Shown here in pieces: positions 1 through 5,405 of a stretch of 5,405 nt of DNA (position 1 is its first letter; each line of letters begins with the position of its first letter). Location of the stretch: the NCBI GenBank assembly GCA_900313775.1, contig OMSP01000265.1, forward strand, positions 1-5,405. Direction: 5' to 3'. A model generated the notes under the pieces. The model was not told the origin of the DNA and searched no databases. It saw nothing but the letters and a program-made list of their open reading frames with translations. Position numbers and translations under genes: made by a program. The DNA is from an uncultured Eubacteriales bacterium (lineage in GTDB: Bacteria; Bacillota; Clostridia; Lachnospirales; Lachnospiraceae).

Positions 1-1
1 C

Positions 2-1207
2 CAGACGCTGGCCAGCACGGTCGGTGTGCATTTCTACGGTGTGTTCGCGGTCATCGTCGGCGTCAATATCGGTGACTGTCTGACGACATATCTCGTCTGC
101 AGGATCGGTGCCAAGCCCAATCAGATCCGCACCTGTCTGGTGCATATCATCTACACGGTTATAGAATCTACCCTGATCTTTGTGACGATCGCCGTCCTGC
201 GCGGCACCGGGATCATATCTGACAGCCTGTGGAATGCCTCGCTGAATGCAGGCGGCGTAGCCAATATGCACGGTCTCTTCCGCCTGATCCCGGCCATCAT
301 CATGCTGCCTTTTATCAATAAGATCGCAGATCTCGCCGAGTGGATCAAAAAGGACGCGCCGATCGATGAAGAAGACTCCGACATCGAACAGAACCTGCGC
401 GATCTCGATGCTCATCTGCTTGACAGCCCGACCATAGCACTCGCTGAGTCCTCGCATCTGATCGGACATATGATCGATGTCGCGATCCACAATTATCAGT
501 CTGCCAAAGGCCAGTTCAGATCCTACGATCAAAAGCGTACTGACCGCATCAAGGAGCGTGAGCAGCTGCTGGACCGCATGGCCGACGCTGCCAACAAATA
601 TATCATCGATCTGTCACCCAATATCACTCTGGACAGTGACAAGCGCAAACAGAGCTTCCAGTTCCGTGCTCTGACCTGCTTTGAACGGATCGGCGACTAT
701 GCCAACAACATCGGCGATGCCGCCACCGCGATGAAGGAGAATAATCTCTCCTTCTCCACGCAGGCCATGGCAGAGATGGAGGTCGTCTTCAGTGCGATCG
801 ATAAGATCCTGGAACTGACGCGGACAGCTTATAAATACAACAATCCTGATGAATCCATCAGGATCGAAGCCATGGAGGAAGCGATCGACGATGTCATCGA
901 TATACTTCAGGAGAATCACATCGACCGTATGGTCAGGCACCAGTGCGAGGTCTTGAGCGGTATTCATTTTCAGAATGTCCTCCAGAATCTTGAGCGTATC
1001 TCCGATATGTGCTCTGACATGGCTGTAGGTCTGCTCGGCCGTTACGACGATGCCATCCACGGACAGGAGCATCTGTTTATCCATGACCTGCACCACAGCG
1101 AAGACCCTGACTATATCAAGGATTATCGCACTCATCTGAATCAGTTTATGGCGCAGATCAGGGAGATCAGCCGGCTGGCGGACGAACAGGAGACTCCGTC
1201 GCCTTGA
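2..1207 (+). CDS. Na+/phosphate cotransporter family protein with C-terminal PhoU-like domain (5' end missing)
   Basis: The reading frame is open at the left edge, so the start and N-terminal half lie outside the window; 401 codons and the TGA stop are visible. Numbering from the first complete codon, residues 9-33, 45-66 and about 92-108 are hydrophobic and probably membrane-spanning. They hold the second Na/Pi-cotransporter repeat: GVNIGD at 20-25 followed by TT at 28-29, a basic loop (R34, K38, R43), H48, and N-x-H-x-x-F at 88-93. Residues 120 onward are soluble, charged and helical, and resemble two PhoU-type helical repeats, each with an E-R-x-x-D motif (ERIGD at 228-232, ERISD at 331-335). 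Such proteins belong to the NptA/PF02690 type, predicted to import phosphate with sodium, with the PhoU-like tail in the cytoplasm; a regulatory role for the tail is inference. The GVNIGD motif has Asp where many family members have Thr. The stop overlaps the next gene's TTG start. Family assignment is firm; substrate is inferred. Confidence 0.9.
   Translation, partial: QTLASTVGVHFYGVFAVIVGVNIGDCLTTYLVCRIGAKPNQIRTCLVHIIYTVIESTLIFVTIAVLRGTGIISDSLWNASLNAGGVANMHGLFRLIPAIIMLPFINKIADLAEWIKKDAPIDEEDSDIEQNLRDLDAHLLDSPTIALAESSHLIGHMIDVAIHNYQSAKGQFRSYDQKRTDRIKEREQLLDRMADAANKYIIDLSPNITLDSDKRKQSFQFRALTCFERIGDYANNIGDAATAMKENNLSFSTQAMAEMEVVFSAIDKILELTRTAYKYNNPDESIRIEAMEEAIDDVIDILQENHIDRMVRHQCEVLSGIHFQNVLQNLERISDMCSDMAVGLLGRYDDAIHGQEHLFIHDLHHSEDPDYIKDYRTHLNQFMAQIREISRLADEQETPSP
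1188..1193 (+). promoter_or_regulatory. Shine-Dalgarno site for the glycosyltransferase TTG start
   Basis: AGGAGA lies inside the end of the transporter gene, 10 nt before the TTG codon at 1204. It supports translation of the downstream gene from this non-ATG start, within or immediately after the upstream reading frame. Confidence 0.7.
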
Positions 1208-2430
1208 ATATCCTGCATATCACAGCCCAAAAACCCTCATCGACCGGCAGCGGTGTCTATCTGACACAGTTGGCCCGTGCAATAGAGAGTCTTTCTTTGT
1301 CCGGTCGCATCCGTCAGGGAGTAATAGCGGGTGTATATACTGAGGACATCCCGGAAGTTGAATCCGAATTGCCCGAGGGCACTCATCTGCATCCCGTGGT
1401 TTTCGATACGCAGATGCTGCCCTTCCATATCTTCGGCATGTCCGATGTCATGCCCTACCGCAGTTCTCTATACAGCTCTATGACAACAGAACAACTGGCG
1501 TCTTTCTCACAGGCTTTTCTGGAGAAGGCGGATGAGGCTGTGGCTGATATGAGACCGGATGTTATCCTCTGCCATCACCTCTATCTGCTGACGGCGCTGA
1601 TCCGCAGGCACTTCCCGAACATCCCGGTCTATGCCTTCTGTCACAACACGGATCTGACACAGCGGCGTGCCCATGATCTGGCCGCCGGTCTGATCGATGC
1701 GCAGATCCCGCGCCTGGACGGTGTGTTCGCATTGCACGAAGAGCAGAAAGAACAGATTTTCTCTGTCTTCGATATCGGTCCTGACCGCATACATACGGTC
1801 GGCGCAGGCTATGACCCGGAGATCTTCTATCCGCCCGCCGACAGGATCGATCACTCTCCTGTCCGCCTGGTCTTTGCCGGAAAGCTGTCCCGGGCCAAAG
1901 GCGTGCCGACTCTGCTTCGGGCATTGCGTATCCTGGCAGTCAGGGCAAAACATAGTTCTTTCGATCTGACTCTGGCCGGTAGTTCCGGAAGCGTCGAGGA
2001 ACAAAGAGAGATCGAGACACTTGCGGCCGCCTGTCCCTTCCCTGTCCGCTTCGCAGGAGCTGTGAGTCAGCCGGAGCTGGCTGATATCTGCCGCCGCAGT
2101 GATATCTTCGTCCTGCCGTCTCTGAATGAAGGTCTTCCGCTTTCTGTCATCGAAGCGCTTGCTTGCGGACTTAAGATCGTCATGACCGAACTGTCAGGCG
2201 CACGGGGATTCATAGACAGCCATCTGCCGGACGCCCCGGTCATCTATGTGCCGCTGTCTGATGGAATAAATGGTGATTACGACGATCGTTTCGCTGCAGC
2301 CTTAGAGGAGGCTGCTCTGGAACCGCCGTCTTCTGTACCCGACATGAGCAGTCTCACCTGGAAGGCACTCGCCGAACGGGTCATAGAGACTGTCGATGCC
2401 GATTATTCAGATATAAAACCTTTGACATAA
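1204..2430 (+). CDS. Glycosyltransferase family 4 (GT-B fold), substrate unknown
   Basis: A 408-residue protein of typical length for a GT4 retaining glycosyltransferase, which moves a sugar from a nucleotide-sugar donor onto a glycan, lipid or other acceptor. Visible landmarks are a first beta strand MNILHIT followed by a glycine-containing loop (GSGVYL, 15-20), paired histidines 124-125, a hinge motif GAGYDPEIF (200-208), the second Rossmann domain starting FAGKLSRAKGV (224-234), and the donor-binding E-x7-E motif with E309 and E317 in NEGLPLSVIEALACG (308-322). There is no signal peptide or membrane segment, so it is probably cytosolic or peripheral to the membrane. The TTG start is chosen because it gives a canonical GT-B N-terminus, has an AGGAGA site 10 nt upstream, and the next in-frame Met (residue 71) would remove the first strand. 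TTGA overlaps the transporter stop, which suggests translational coupling. Acceptor and donor cannot be told from the sequence. Confidence 0.9.
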   Translation: MNILHITAQKPSSTGSGVYLTQLARAIESLSLSGRIRQGVIAGVYTEDIPEVESELPEGTHLHPVVFDTQMLPFHIFGMSDVMPYRSSLYSSMTTEQLASFSQAFLEKADEAVADMRPDVILCHHLYLLTALIRRHFPNIPVYAFCHNTDLTQRRAHDLAAGLIDAQIPRLDGVFALHEEQKEQIFSVFDIGPDRIHTVGAGYDPEIFYPPADRIDHSPVRLVFAGKLSRAKGVPTLLRALRILAVRAKHSSFDLTLAGSSGSVEEQREIETLAAACPFPVRFAGAVSQPELADICRRSDIFVLPSLNEGLPLSVIEALACGLKIVMTELSGARGFIDSHLPDAPVIYVPLSDGINGDYDDRFAAALEEAALEPPSSVPDMSSLTWKALAERVIETVDADYSDIKPLT

Positions 2431-2447
2431 TGAAACTAATAATACAA

Positions 2448-2477
2448 AAAGGCTGCCGCATGATCGCGGCAGCCTTT
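2448..2477. terminator. Bidirectional intrinsic terminator between convergent operons
   Basis: A perfect 12-bp stem (AAAGGCTGCCGC at 2448-2459 against GCGGCAGCCTTT at 2466-2477) closes a 6-nt loop. It sits 17 nt after the glycosyltransferase stop and 18 nt after the thiF stop on the other strand. Read on the minus strand, the stem is followed by TTTTTGTATTATT, a good U-tract, so it should end the purC-thiF transcript efficiently. Read on the plus strand it is followed only by TTTCCATAATAA, a weaker tract, so termination of the glycosyltransferase transcript may be less complete. Confidence 0.9.
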
Positions 2478-2495
2478 CCATAATAAGCCTTTGTT

Positions 2496-3524
2496 CTAAT
2501 TCCCTATATACTCGGTATAGATAGATTTCGCGCGTCCGGGATCGGTCGTGTTGTAAATGACGGCAACTCCGTCCGGAAAGAGCCGGAAACTCGCTTCCGT
2601 CCCCTCAAAAGCCAGATAGTATCTGGTCAGGGTGACCTTTCCCTGTCCTGCCAGGCAGTCGGCAAGATCCTGAAGATCCCTTCCTCCTGACTCTAGCATA
2701 TTCTTATCGGGAGTCAGCTGTACAGCATTCTGCCCGCACAGCGCCTTTGCGTAGAAAAAGTCGGTCCGGTCCAGATACCATGTCTCTCCTTTTCCGCAGA
2801 CCGGACAATCCGGATCCTTATGCACCTCAAACCGATCCAGCTCCTGCTGCCATAGATCGAAACGCACCAGCCCGTCCTGATTCACCGGCGCTCCGATCAG
2901 CACCTTCAGTGCTTCCGCAGCCTGGATCGAGGCAGTCATTGAAGTAGCCATGCCGATCACACCGACCGTACTGCAGGTACGGCCCTCATCATCTCCCCCA
3001 CGGACAGCTCCGGTCAGACAGGCAAAGCAGGGGCCTTCCGGCATGATCGTCATGCTCATGCCTTCGCTCTCAATCGCCCCTCCGTAGATCCAGGGCATTT
3101 TATGTGTGACACAGTATTCGTTGATCAGATAGCGTGTTGGGAAATTATCGGTCCCGTCGACAACGACATCCATACCGGATAAAAGGCTGTCGATATTGCC
3201 GGGCGTCAGATCTGATACGACCGGCTCGACCGTGATCTCCGAATTGATGCGCGCCAGCTGCGCCGCTGCGGCCTCGGCCTTCTGACGATGTTCGCGCGCA
3301 TCTTCCTCGTCATAGAGAACCTGTCTTGTCAGATTGGAGTATTCGACTTCATCGCGGTCGATCAGGCGCAGAAAGCCGACTCCGGCCCGGGCTAGCAGCA
3401 TCGCTGAAGCCGTTCCCAGTGCTCCCATACCGACGACAGCAATACGCCCGCTGTCGATCTTGGCCTGACCTTCTTTACCTATACCGCAAAATCTCTGTTG
3501 TCTTGCGTATCTGTCTTGCGACAT
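2496..3524 (-). CDS. thiF: ThiF/MoeB/HesA-family adenylyltransferase (E1-like), Bacillus ThiF type
   Basis: A 342-residue E1-like enzyme expected to adenylate the C-terminal glycine of a small sulfur-carrier protein (ThiS, or MoaD-like) before sulfur transfer in thiamin-thiazole or molybdopterin synthesis. Visible features are the Rossmann nucleotide loop GMGALG (32-37), D56 at the end of the second strand, the family residues N64 and R67 (SNLTRQ) and K82, and DGTDN (123-127). Two Cys pairs, C166/C169 and C240/C243, are the usual zinc site. C184 in RTCSTVGV matches the position of the conserved catalytic-type Cys of ThiF/MoeB. Residues about 248-342 form the extra C-terminal region seen in Bacillus-type ThiF (LCGQNAVQL, then a FPDGVAVIYNTTD stretch). 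The ATG has GGGGAGA 8 nt upstream (3533-3539). It begins 28 bp after purC, so it is probably the second gene of that operon. No ThiS or MoaD gene is in view, so the partner, and whether thiF or moeB is the better name, is uncertain. Confidence 0.85.
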   Translation of the reverse strand: MSQDRYARQQRFCGIGKEGQAKIDSGRIAVVGMGALGTASAMLLARAGVGFLRLIDRDEVEYSNLTRQVLYDEEDAREHRQKAEAAAAQLARINSEITVEPVVSDLTPGNIDSLLSGMDVVVDGTDNFPTRYLINEYCVTHKMPWIYGGAIESEGMSMTIMPEGPCFACLTGAVRGGDDEGRTCSTVGVIGMATSMTASIQAAEALKVLIGAPVNQDGLVRFDLWQQELDRFEVHKDPDCPVCGKGETWYLDRTDFFYAKALCGQNAVQLTPDKNMLESGGRDLQDLADCLAGQGKVTLTRYYLAFEGTEASFRLFPDGVAVIYNTTDPGRAKSIYTEYIGN

Positions 3525-3552
3525 ATCTGCGATCTCCCCGTGTTTTATACAA

Positions 3553-4422
3553 TTACAGTTGCTGATCAGTAAGCAGTGTGTAAGCTTCTCTGTATTTTGC
3601 GATCGTCTTATCGATCACATCCTGCGGCAGATCATAATCACTGTCCGGATTGGCCTTGAGCCAGTCGCGTACAAACTGTTTGTCAAAAGAGGGCTGACCG
3701 TGTCCCGGCTCATATCCCTCCAGCGGCCAGAAACGGCTGGAATCGGGCGTAAGCATCTCATCAGCCAGCACGACACGACCCGCCTCATCGACACCAAATT
3801 CAAACTTGGTATCAGCGATAATGATGCCGCGTTCCAGCGCGTAGTCCGCGCATTTCTTATAGAGTGCGATCGTACAGTCGCGCACTGTCTCAGCGTATTC
3901 CTTCCCTCTGCCCGGGAACTCCTTTTCCATCACTTCGATACTGCGCTGCATATCGATATTCTCATCGTGATCACCTATCTCAGCTTTGGTGGACGGCGTA
4001 TAGATCGGTTCCGGCAGCTTATCGCATTCACTCAGTCCCTGCGGCAGTTCAATACCGCAGACAGTCCCGCTGTTTCGATAGCTTGCCCATCCGCTTCCCG
4101 TGATATAGCCGCGCACAATACATTCGACCGGCAGCATAGTCAGCTTCCTGCACAGCATACTGCGCCCCTCAAAGTATTGCTGCCTGAAATACTCCGGCAT
4201 ATCCCCCGTATCGGTGCTGATCATATGATTCGGGATGATTTCCTTCGTCATATCAAACCAGAACCGGGACATCTGAGTAAGCACTTCGCCCTTGCCGGCG
4301 ATCTCGTTTTTCAGTATGACATCAAACGCGGATATCCTGTCTGTCGCGACCATGATCAGGTGTTCGCCGACATCGTAGATCTCTCTGACTTTTCCCTCTT
4401 TGATCGGTTGATACTCTTTCAA
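3553..4422 (-). CDS. purC: Phosphoribosylaminoimidazole-succinocarboxamide synthase (SAICAR synthetase)
   Basis: This cytosolic enzyme of de novo purine synthesis joins aspartate to CAIR with ATP to give SAICAR. With the start chosen here it has 289 residues. Landmarks are KEGKVREIY (8-16, ATP-binding N-terminal loop), DRISAFD (28-34), the first SAICAR signature LPVECIVRGYITGSGW (97-112), TPSTKAEIGDHDENI (142-156), the second signature ADTKFEFG (203-210), and DEMLTPDSSRFWP (221-233). The length and the TPSTKA...GDHDEN block place it with the longer ADE1-like form rather than the roughly 237-residue E. coli type. I start it at TTG (4420-4422): TAAGGAGA lies 6 nt upstream and the protein then begins at the family's usual KEYQPIKEGK. 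An in-frame ATG at 4464 would add 14 unconserved residues, has no ribosome binding site, and falls about where transcription should start. The gene is first in a likely purC-thiF operon and divergent from pta. Confidence 0.95.
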   Translation of the reverse strand: MKEYQPIKEGKVREIYDVGEHLIMVATDRISAFDVILKNEIAGKGEVLTQMSRFWFDMTKEIIPNHMISTDTGDMPEYFRQQYFEGRSMLCRKLTMLPVECIVRGYITGSGWASYRNSGTVCGIELPQGLSECDKLPEPIYTPSTKAEIGDHDENIDMQRSIEVMEKEFPGRGKEYAETVRDCTIALYKKCADYALERGIIIADTKFEFGVDEAGRVVLADEMLTPDSSRFWPLEGYEPGHGQPSFDKQFVRDWLKANPDSDYDLPQDVIDKTIAKYREAYTLLTDQQL

Positions 4423-4428
4423 AACTGT

Positions 4429-4436
4429 TCTCCTTA
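4429..4436 (-). promoter_or_regulatory. Shine-Dalgarno site that fixes the purC TTG start
   Basis: TAAGGAGA on the minus strand, 6 nt before the TTG at 4422. It lies downstream of the alternative ATG at 4464, which has no such site, and so decides the start codon. Confidence 0.85.
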
Positions 4437-4472
4437 CCTGCACGATCCTGTTGGTTTTTCTCATACACTGTT

Positions 4473-4502
4473 ACTATAAAATCAGATGAAACTATCTGTC
4501 AA
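4473..4502 (-). promoter_or_regulatory. Sigma-A-type promoter of the purC-thiF operon
   Basis: On the minus strand a perfect -35 TTGACA (4502-4497) is followed, after 18 nt, by TATAGT (4478-4473), a 5/6 match to the -10 consensus. The expected transcription start is near 4466, giving a leader of about 44 nt before the purC TTG. That leader is too short for a purine riboswitch, and I see no clear PurBox-like operator. Confidence 0.8.
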
Positions 4503-4542
4503 CTTCCGCTGATCTCACGCAGATTTATTTGAAGTTCAGGTG

Positions 4543-4571
4543 ATGACACGGTTTCATTGATTTGATATAAT
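4543..4571 (+). promoter_or_regulatory. Sigma-A-type promoter of pta
   Basis: ATGACA (4543-4548, 5/6 match to the -35 consensus) is separated by 17 nt from a perfect -10 TATAAT (4566-4571). The -10 is preceded by TGA at 4563-4565, which forms an extended -10 (TGn). The expected start site is near 4578, giving a leader of about 52 nt. The arrangement predicts strong, largely constitutive expression, as suits a central-metabolism gene. Confidence 0.85.
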
Positions 4572-4596
4572 AACTATGAATACTGATCGCAACGAA

Positions 4597-4611
4597 CCGC
4601 CGTGTCGGCGG
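4597..4611 (+). other. GC-rich hairpin in the pta leader
   Basis: CCGCCG (4597-4602) and CGGCGG (4606-4611) can pair as a 6-bp stem with a TGT loop, ending 5 nt before the Shine-Dalgarno AAAGGAGA. No T-run follows, so it is not a terminator. It may protect the mRNA 5' end or set access to the ribosome site; this role is inferred. Confidence 0.45.
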
Positions 4612-4630
4612 CACTGAAAGGAGAACTCTC

Positions 4631-5405
4631 ATGTCATTTATCGACACTATCAAAGAACGTGCAAAAGCAGATAAGAAAGTCATCGTACTGCCGGAGTCCG
4701 AAGATGTCCGCACATACGAAGCCATCGAGAAAGTGCTGAAGGAAGACACAGCCGATGTCATCCTGGTCGCCAGCGATGAGCTGGTCGCCGAAAAGGGAAA
4801 AGGCTTTGATATCAGCGGTGCGAAGATCGTCGACCCCGAGAAGTTCGACCGGATGGATGAGTATATCGACAAGCTCGTGGAGCTTCGCCAGAAGAAGGGC
4901 ATGACCCGGGAGCAGGCCTCTGATCTGCTGCACAACAGCTACACCTATTTCGCTGTCATGATGGTCAAGATGGGTGATGCCGACGGCATGGTTTCAGGCG
5001 CCTGCCATTCGACGGCCGATACGCTTCGCCCCTGTCTGCAGATCTTAAAGACCGCACCGGGAGTCAAACTCGTATCCGCTTTCTTCGTCATCGTCGTACC
5101 CGACTGTGACATGGGTGAGAAAGGCACCTTCATCTTTGCCGACTCCGGTATGGAACAGAACCCCGATCCCGAAAGACTGGCAGCGATCGCCGGCTGTTCC
5201 GCGGATTCTTTCGAACTGCTCGTACAGGCTGAACCCAAGGTAGCTATGCTCTCCCACTCCACCAAGGGGAGCGCCAGCCACCCGGATGTGGATAAGGTCG
5301 TTGAAGCGACAAAGATCGCCAAGGAAGCCTATCCGGATCTGCAGCTTGACGGCGAACTTCAGCTCGACGCTGCGATCGTACCGGCTGTCGGCGAGAGCAA
5401 GGCTC
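4631..5405 (+). CDS. pta: Phosphate acetyltransferase (3' end missing)
   Basis: This cytosolic enzyme interconverts acetyl-CoA plus phosphate and acetyl-phosphate plus CoA, usually acting with acetate kinase to make ATP and acetate. The frame runs from ATG to the right edge without a stop: 258 complete codons of an enzyme normally about 330 residues long. Matches to the family are KADKKVIVLPESED (12-25), GDADGMVSGA (115-124) followed by STADTLRP (127-134), FFVIVVPDCD (151-160), AMLSHSTKGSASHP (205-218) and DGELQLDAAIVP (240-251). The C-terminal segment that carries the catalytic Ser/Arg/Asp residues characterised in the Methanosarcina enzyme is outside the window. It is the short form without the N-terminal regulatory domains of E. 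coli Pta. AAAGGAGA (4617-4624) lies 6 nt before the ATG, which is also the family's usual N-terminus. It is divergent from purC with its own promoter; whether ackA follows cannot be seen. Confidence 0.96.
   Translation, partial: MSFIDTIKERAKADKKVIVLPESEDVRTYEAIEKVLKEDTADVILVASDELVAEKGKGFDISGAKIVDPEKFDRMDEYIDKLVELRQKKGMTREQASDLLHNSYTYFAVMMVKMGDADGMVSGACHSTADTLRPCLQILKTAPGVKLVSAFFVIVVPDCDMGEKGTFIFADSGMEQNPDPERLAAIAGCSADSFELLVQAEPKVAMLSHSTKGSASHPDVDKVVEATKIAKEAYPDLQLDGELQLDAAIVPAVGESKA

Noticed and set aside
614..1135. A 173-codon minus-strand frame opposite the PhoU-like region
   Set aside because: It is the codon shadow of a well-supported gene, with no recognisable family and no ribosome site that I could support.
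1507..2004. Minus-strand frames of 165 and 120 codons inside the glycosyltransferase gene
   Set aside because: The translations are compositionally odd (Arg/Gln/Asp or Arg/Pro/Ser rich) and resemble no family, while the sense frame has clear GT4 motifs.
2471..2492. Short direct repeat AGCCTTT (2471-2477 and 2486-2492) next to the terminator
   Set aside because: Seven bases repeated once beside a hairpin arm is within chance. It could offer a weak alternative pairing but nothing more can be supported.
3525..3552. Possible promoter or terminator between purC and thiF
   Set aside because: The gap is only 28 bp, holds the thiF ribosome site, and shows no hairpin or -35/-10 pair.
3559..4479. A 306-codon open frame on the plus strand, antisense to nearly all of purC
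   Set aside because: purC on the other strand carries both family signatures, a promoter and a ribosome site. The antisense translation has no recognisable domain and its length follows from purC codon usage.
4423..4630. Possible riboswitch between purC and pta
   Set aside because: The predicted leaders are only about 44 and 52 nt and no purine-riboswitch core, T-box or terminator/antiterminator pair is visible.
4525..5322. Minus-strand frames of 136, 99, 125 and 78 codons opposite pta
   Set aside because: They are Ser-rich or unstructured shadows of pta, whose plus-strand frame is continuous and conserved to the window edge.

Overview
This 5.4 kb window looks like ordinary chromosomal sequence from a low-to-mid GC Bacillota (Firmicutes) bacterium, perhaps a gut Erysipelotrichia- or Lachnospiraceae-like lineage. 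That placement rests on strong AGGAGA-type ribosome binding sites, two probable TTG starts, clear sigma-A-type promoters, and a ThiF protein of the Bacillus type. It is an inference, and no rRNA or other taxonomic marker is present. There are five protein genes, of which the first and last are cut by the window edges. No tRNA, rRNA, CRISPR array, insertion sequence or prophage feature was seen.

Left block (plus strand, 1-2430): the 3' part of a Na+/phosphate cotransporter-family gene with a cytoplasmic PhoU-like tail. Its TGA stop overlaps the TTG start of a family 4 glycosyltransferase (TTGA overlap), so the two are probably one translationally coupled transcript. A short convergent intergenic region (2431-2495) carries a strong hairpin that can terminate transcription from both sides.

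Middle block (minus strand, 4502 down to 2448): a sigma-A-like promoter, then purC (SAICAR synthetase of the long, ADE1-like form), then 28 bp later a full-length ThiF/MoeB/HesA-family adenylyltransferase, then the shared terminator. This looks like a two-gene operon linking de novo purine synthesis with sulfur-carrier-protein activation. No ThiS or MoaD partner is encoded in the window.

Right block (plus strand, 4543 to the end): a near-consensus promoter, a short leader with a GC-rich hairpin, a strong Shine-Dalgarno site and the first 258 codons of pta, phosphate acetyltransferase of acetate/acetyl-phosphate metabolism. The purC and pta promoters are divergent and back to back.

I found no convincing undescribed biological system. 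The points most worth a second look are the TTG start of purC, which the promoter position supports, the divergent purC/pta control region, the purC-thiF pairing, the overlapped transporter-glycosyltransferase pair, and a marked excess of GATC sites.
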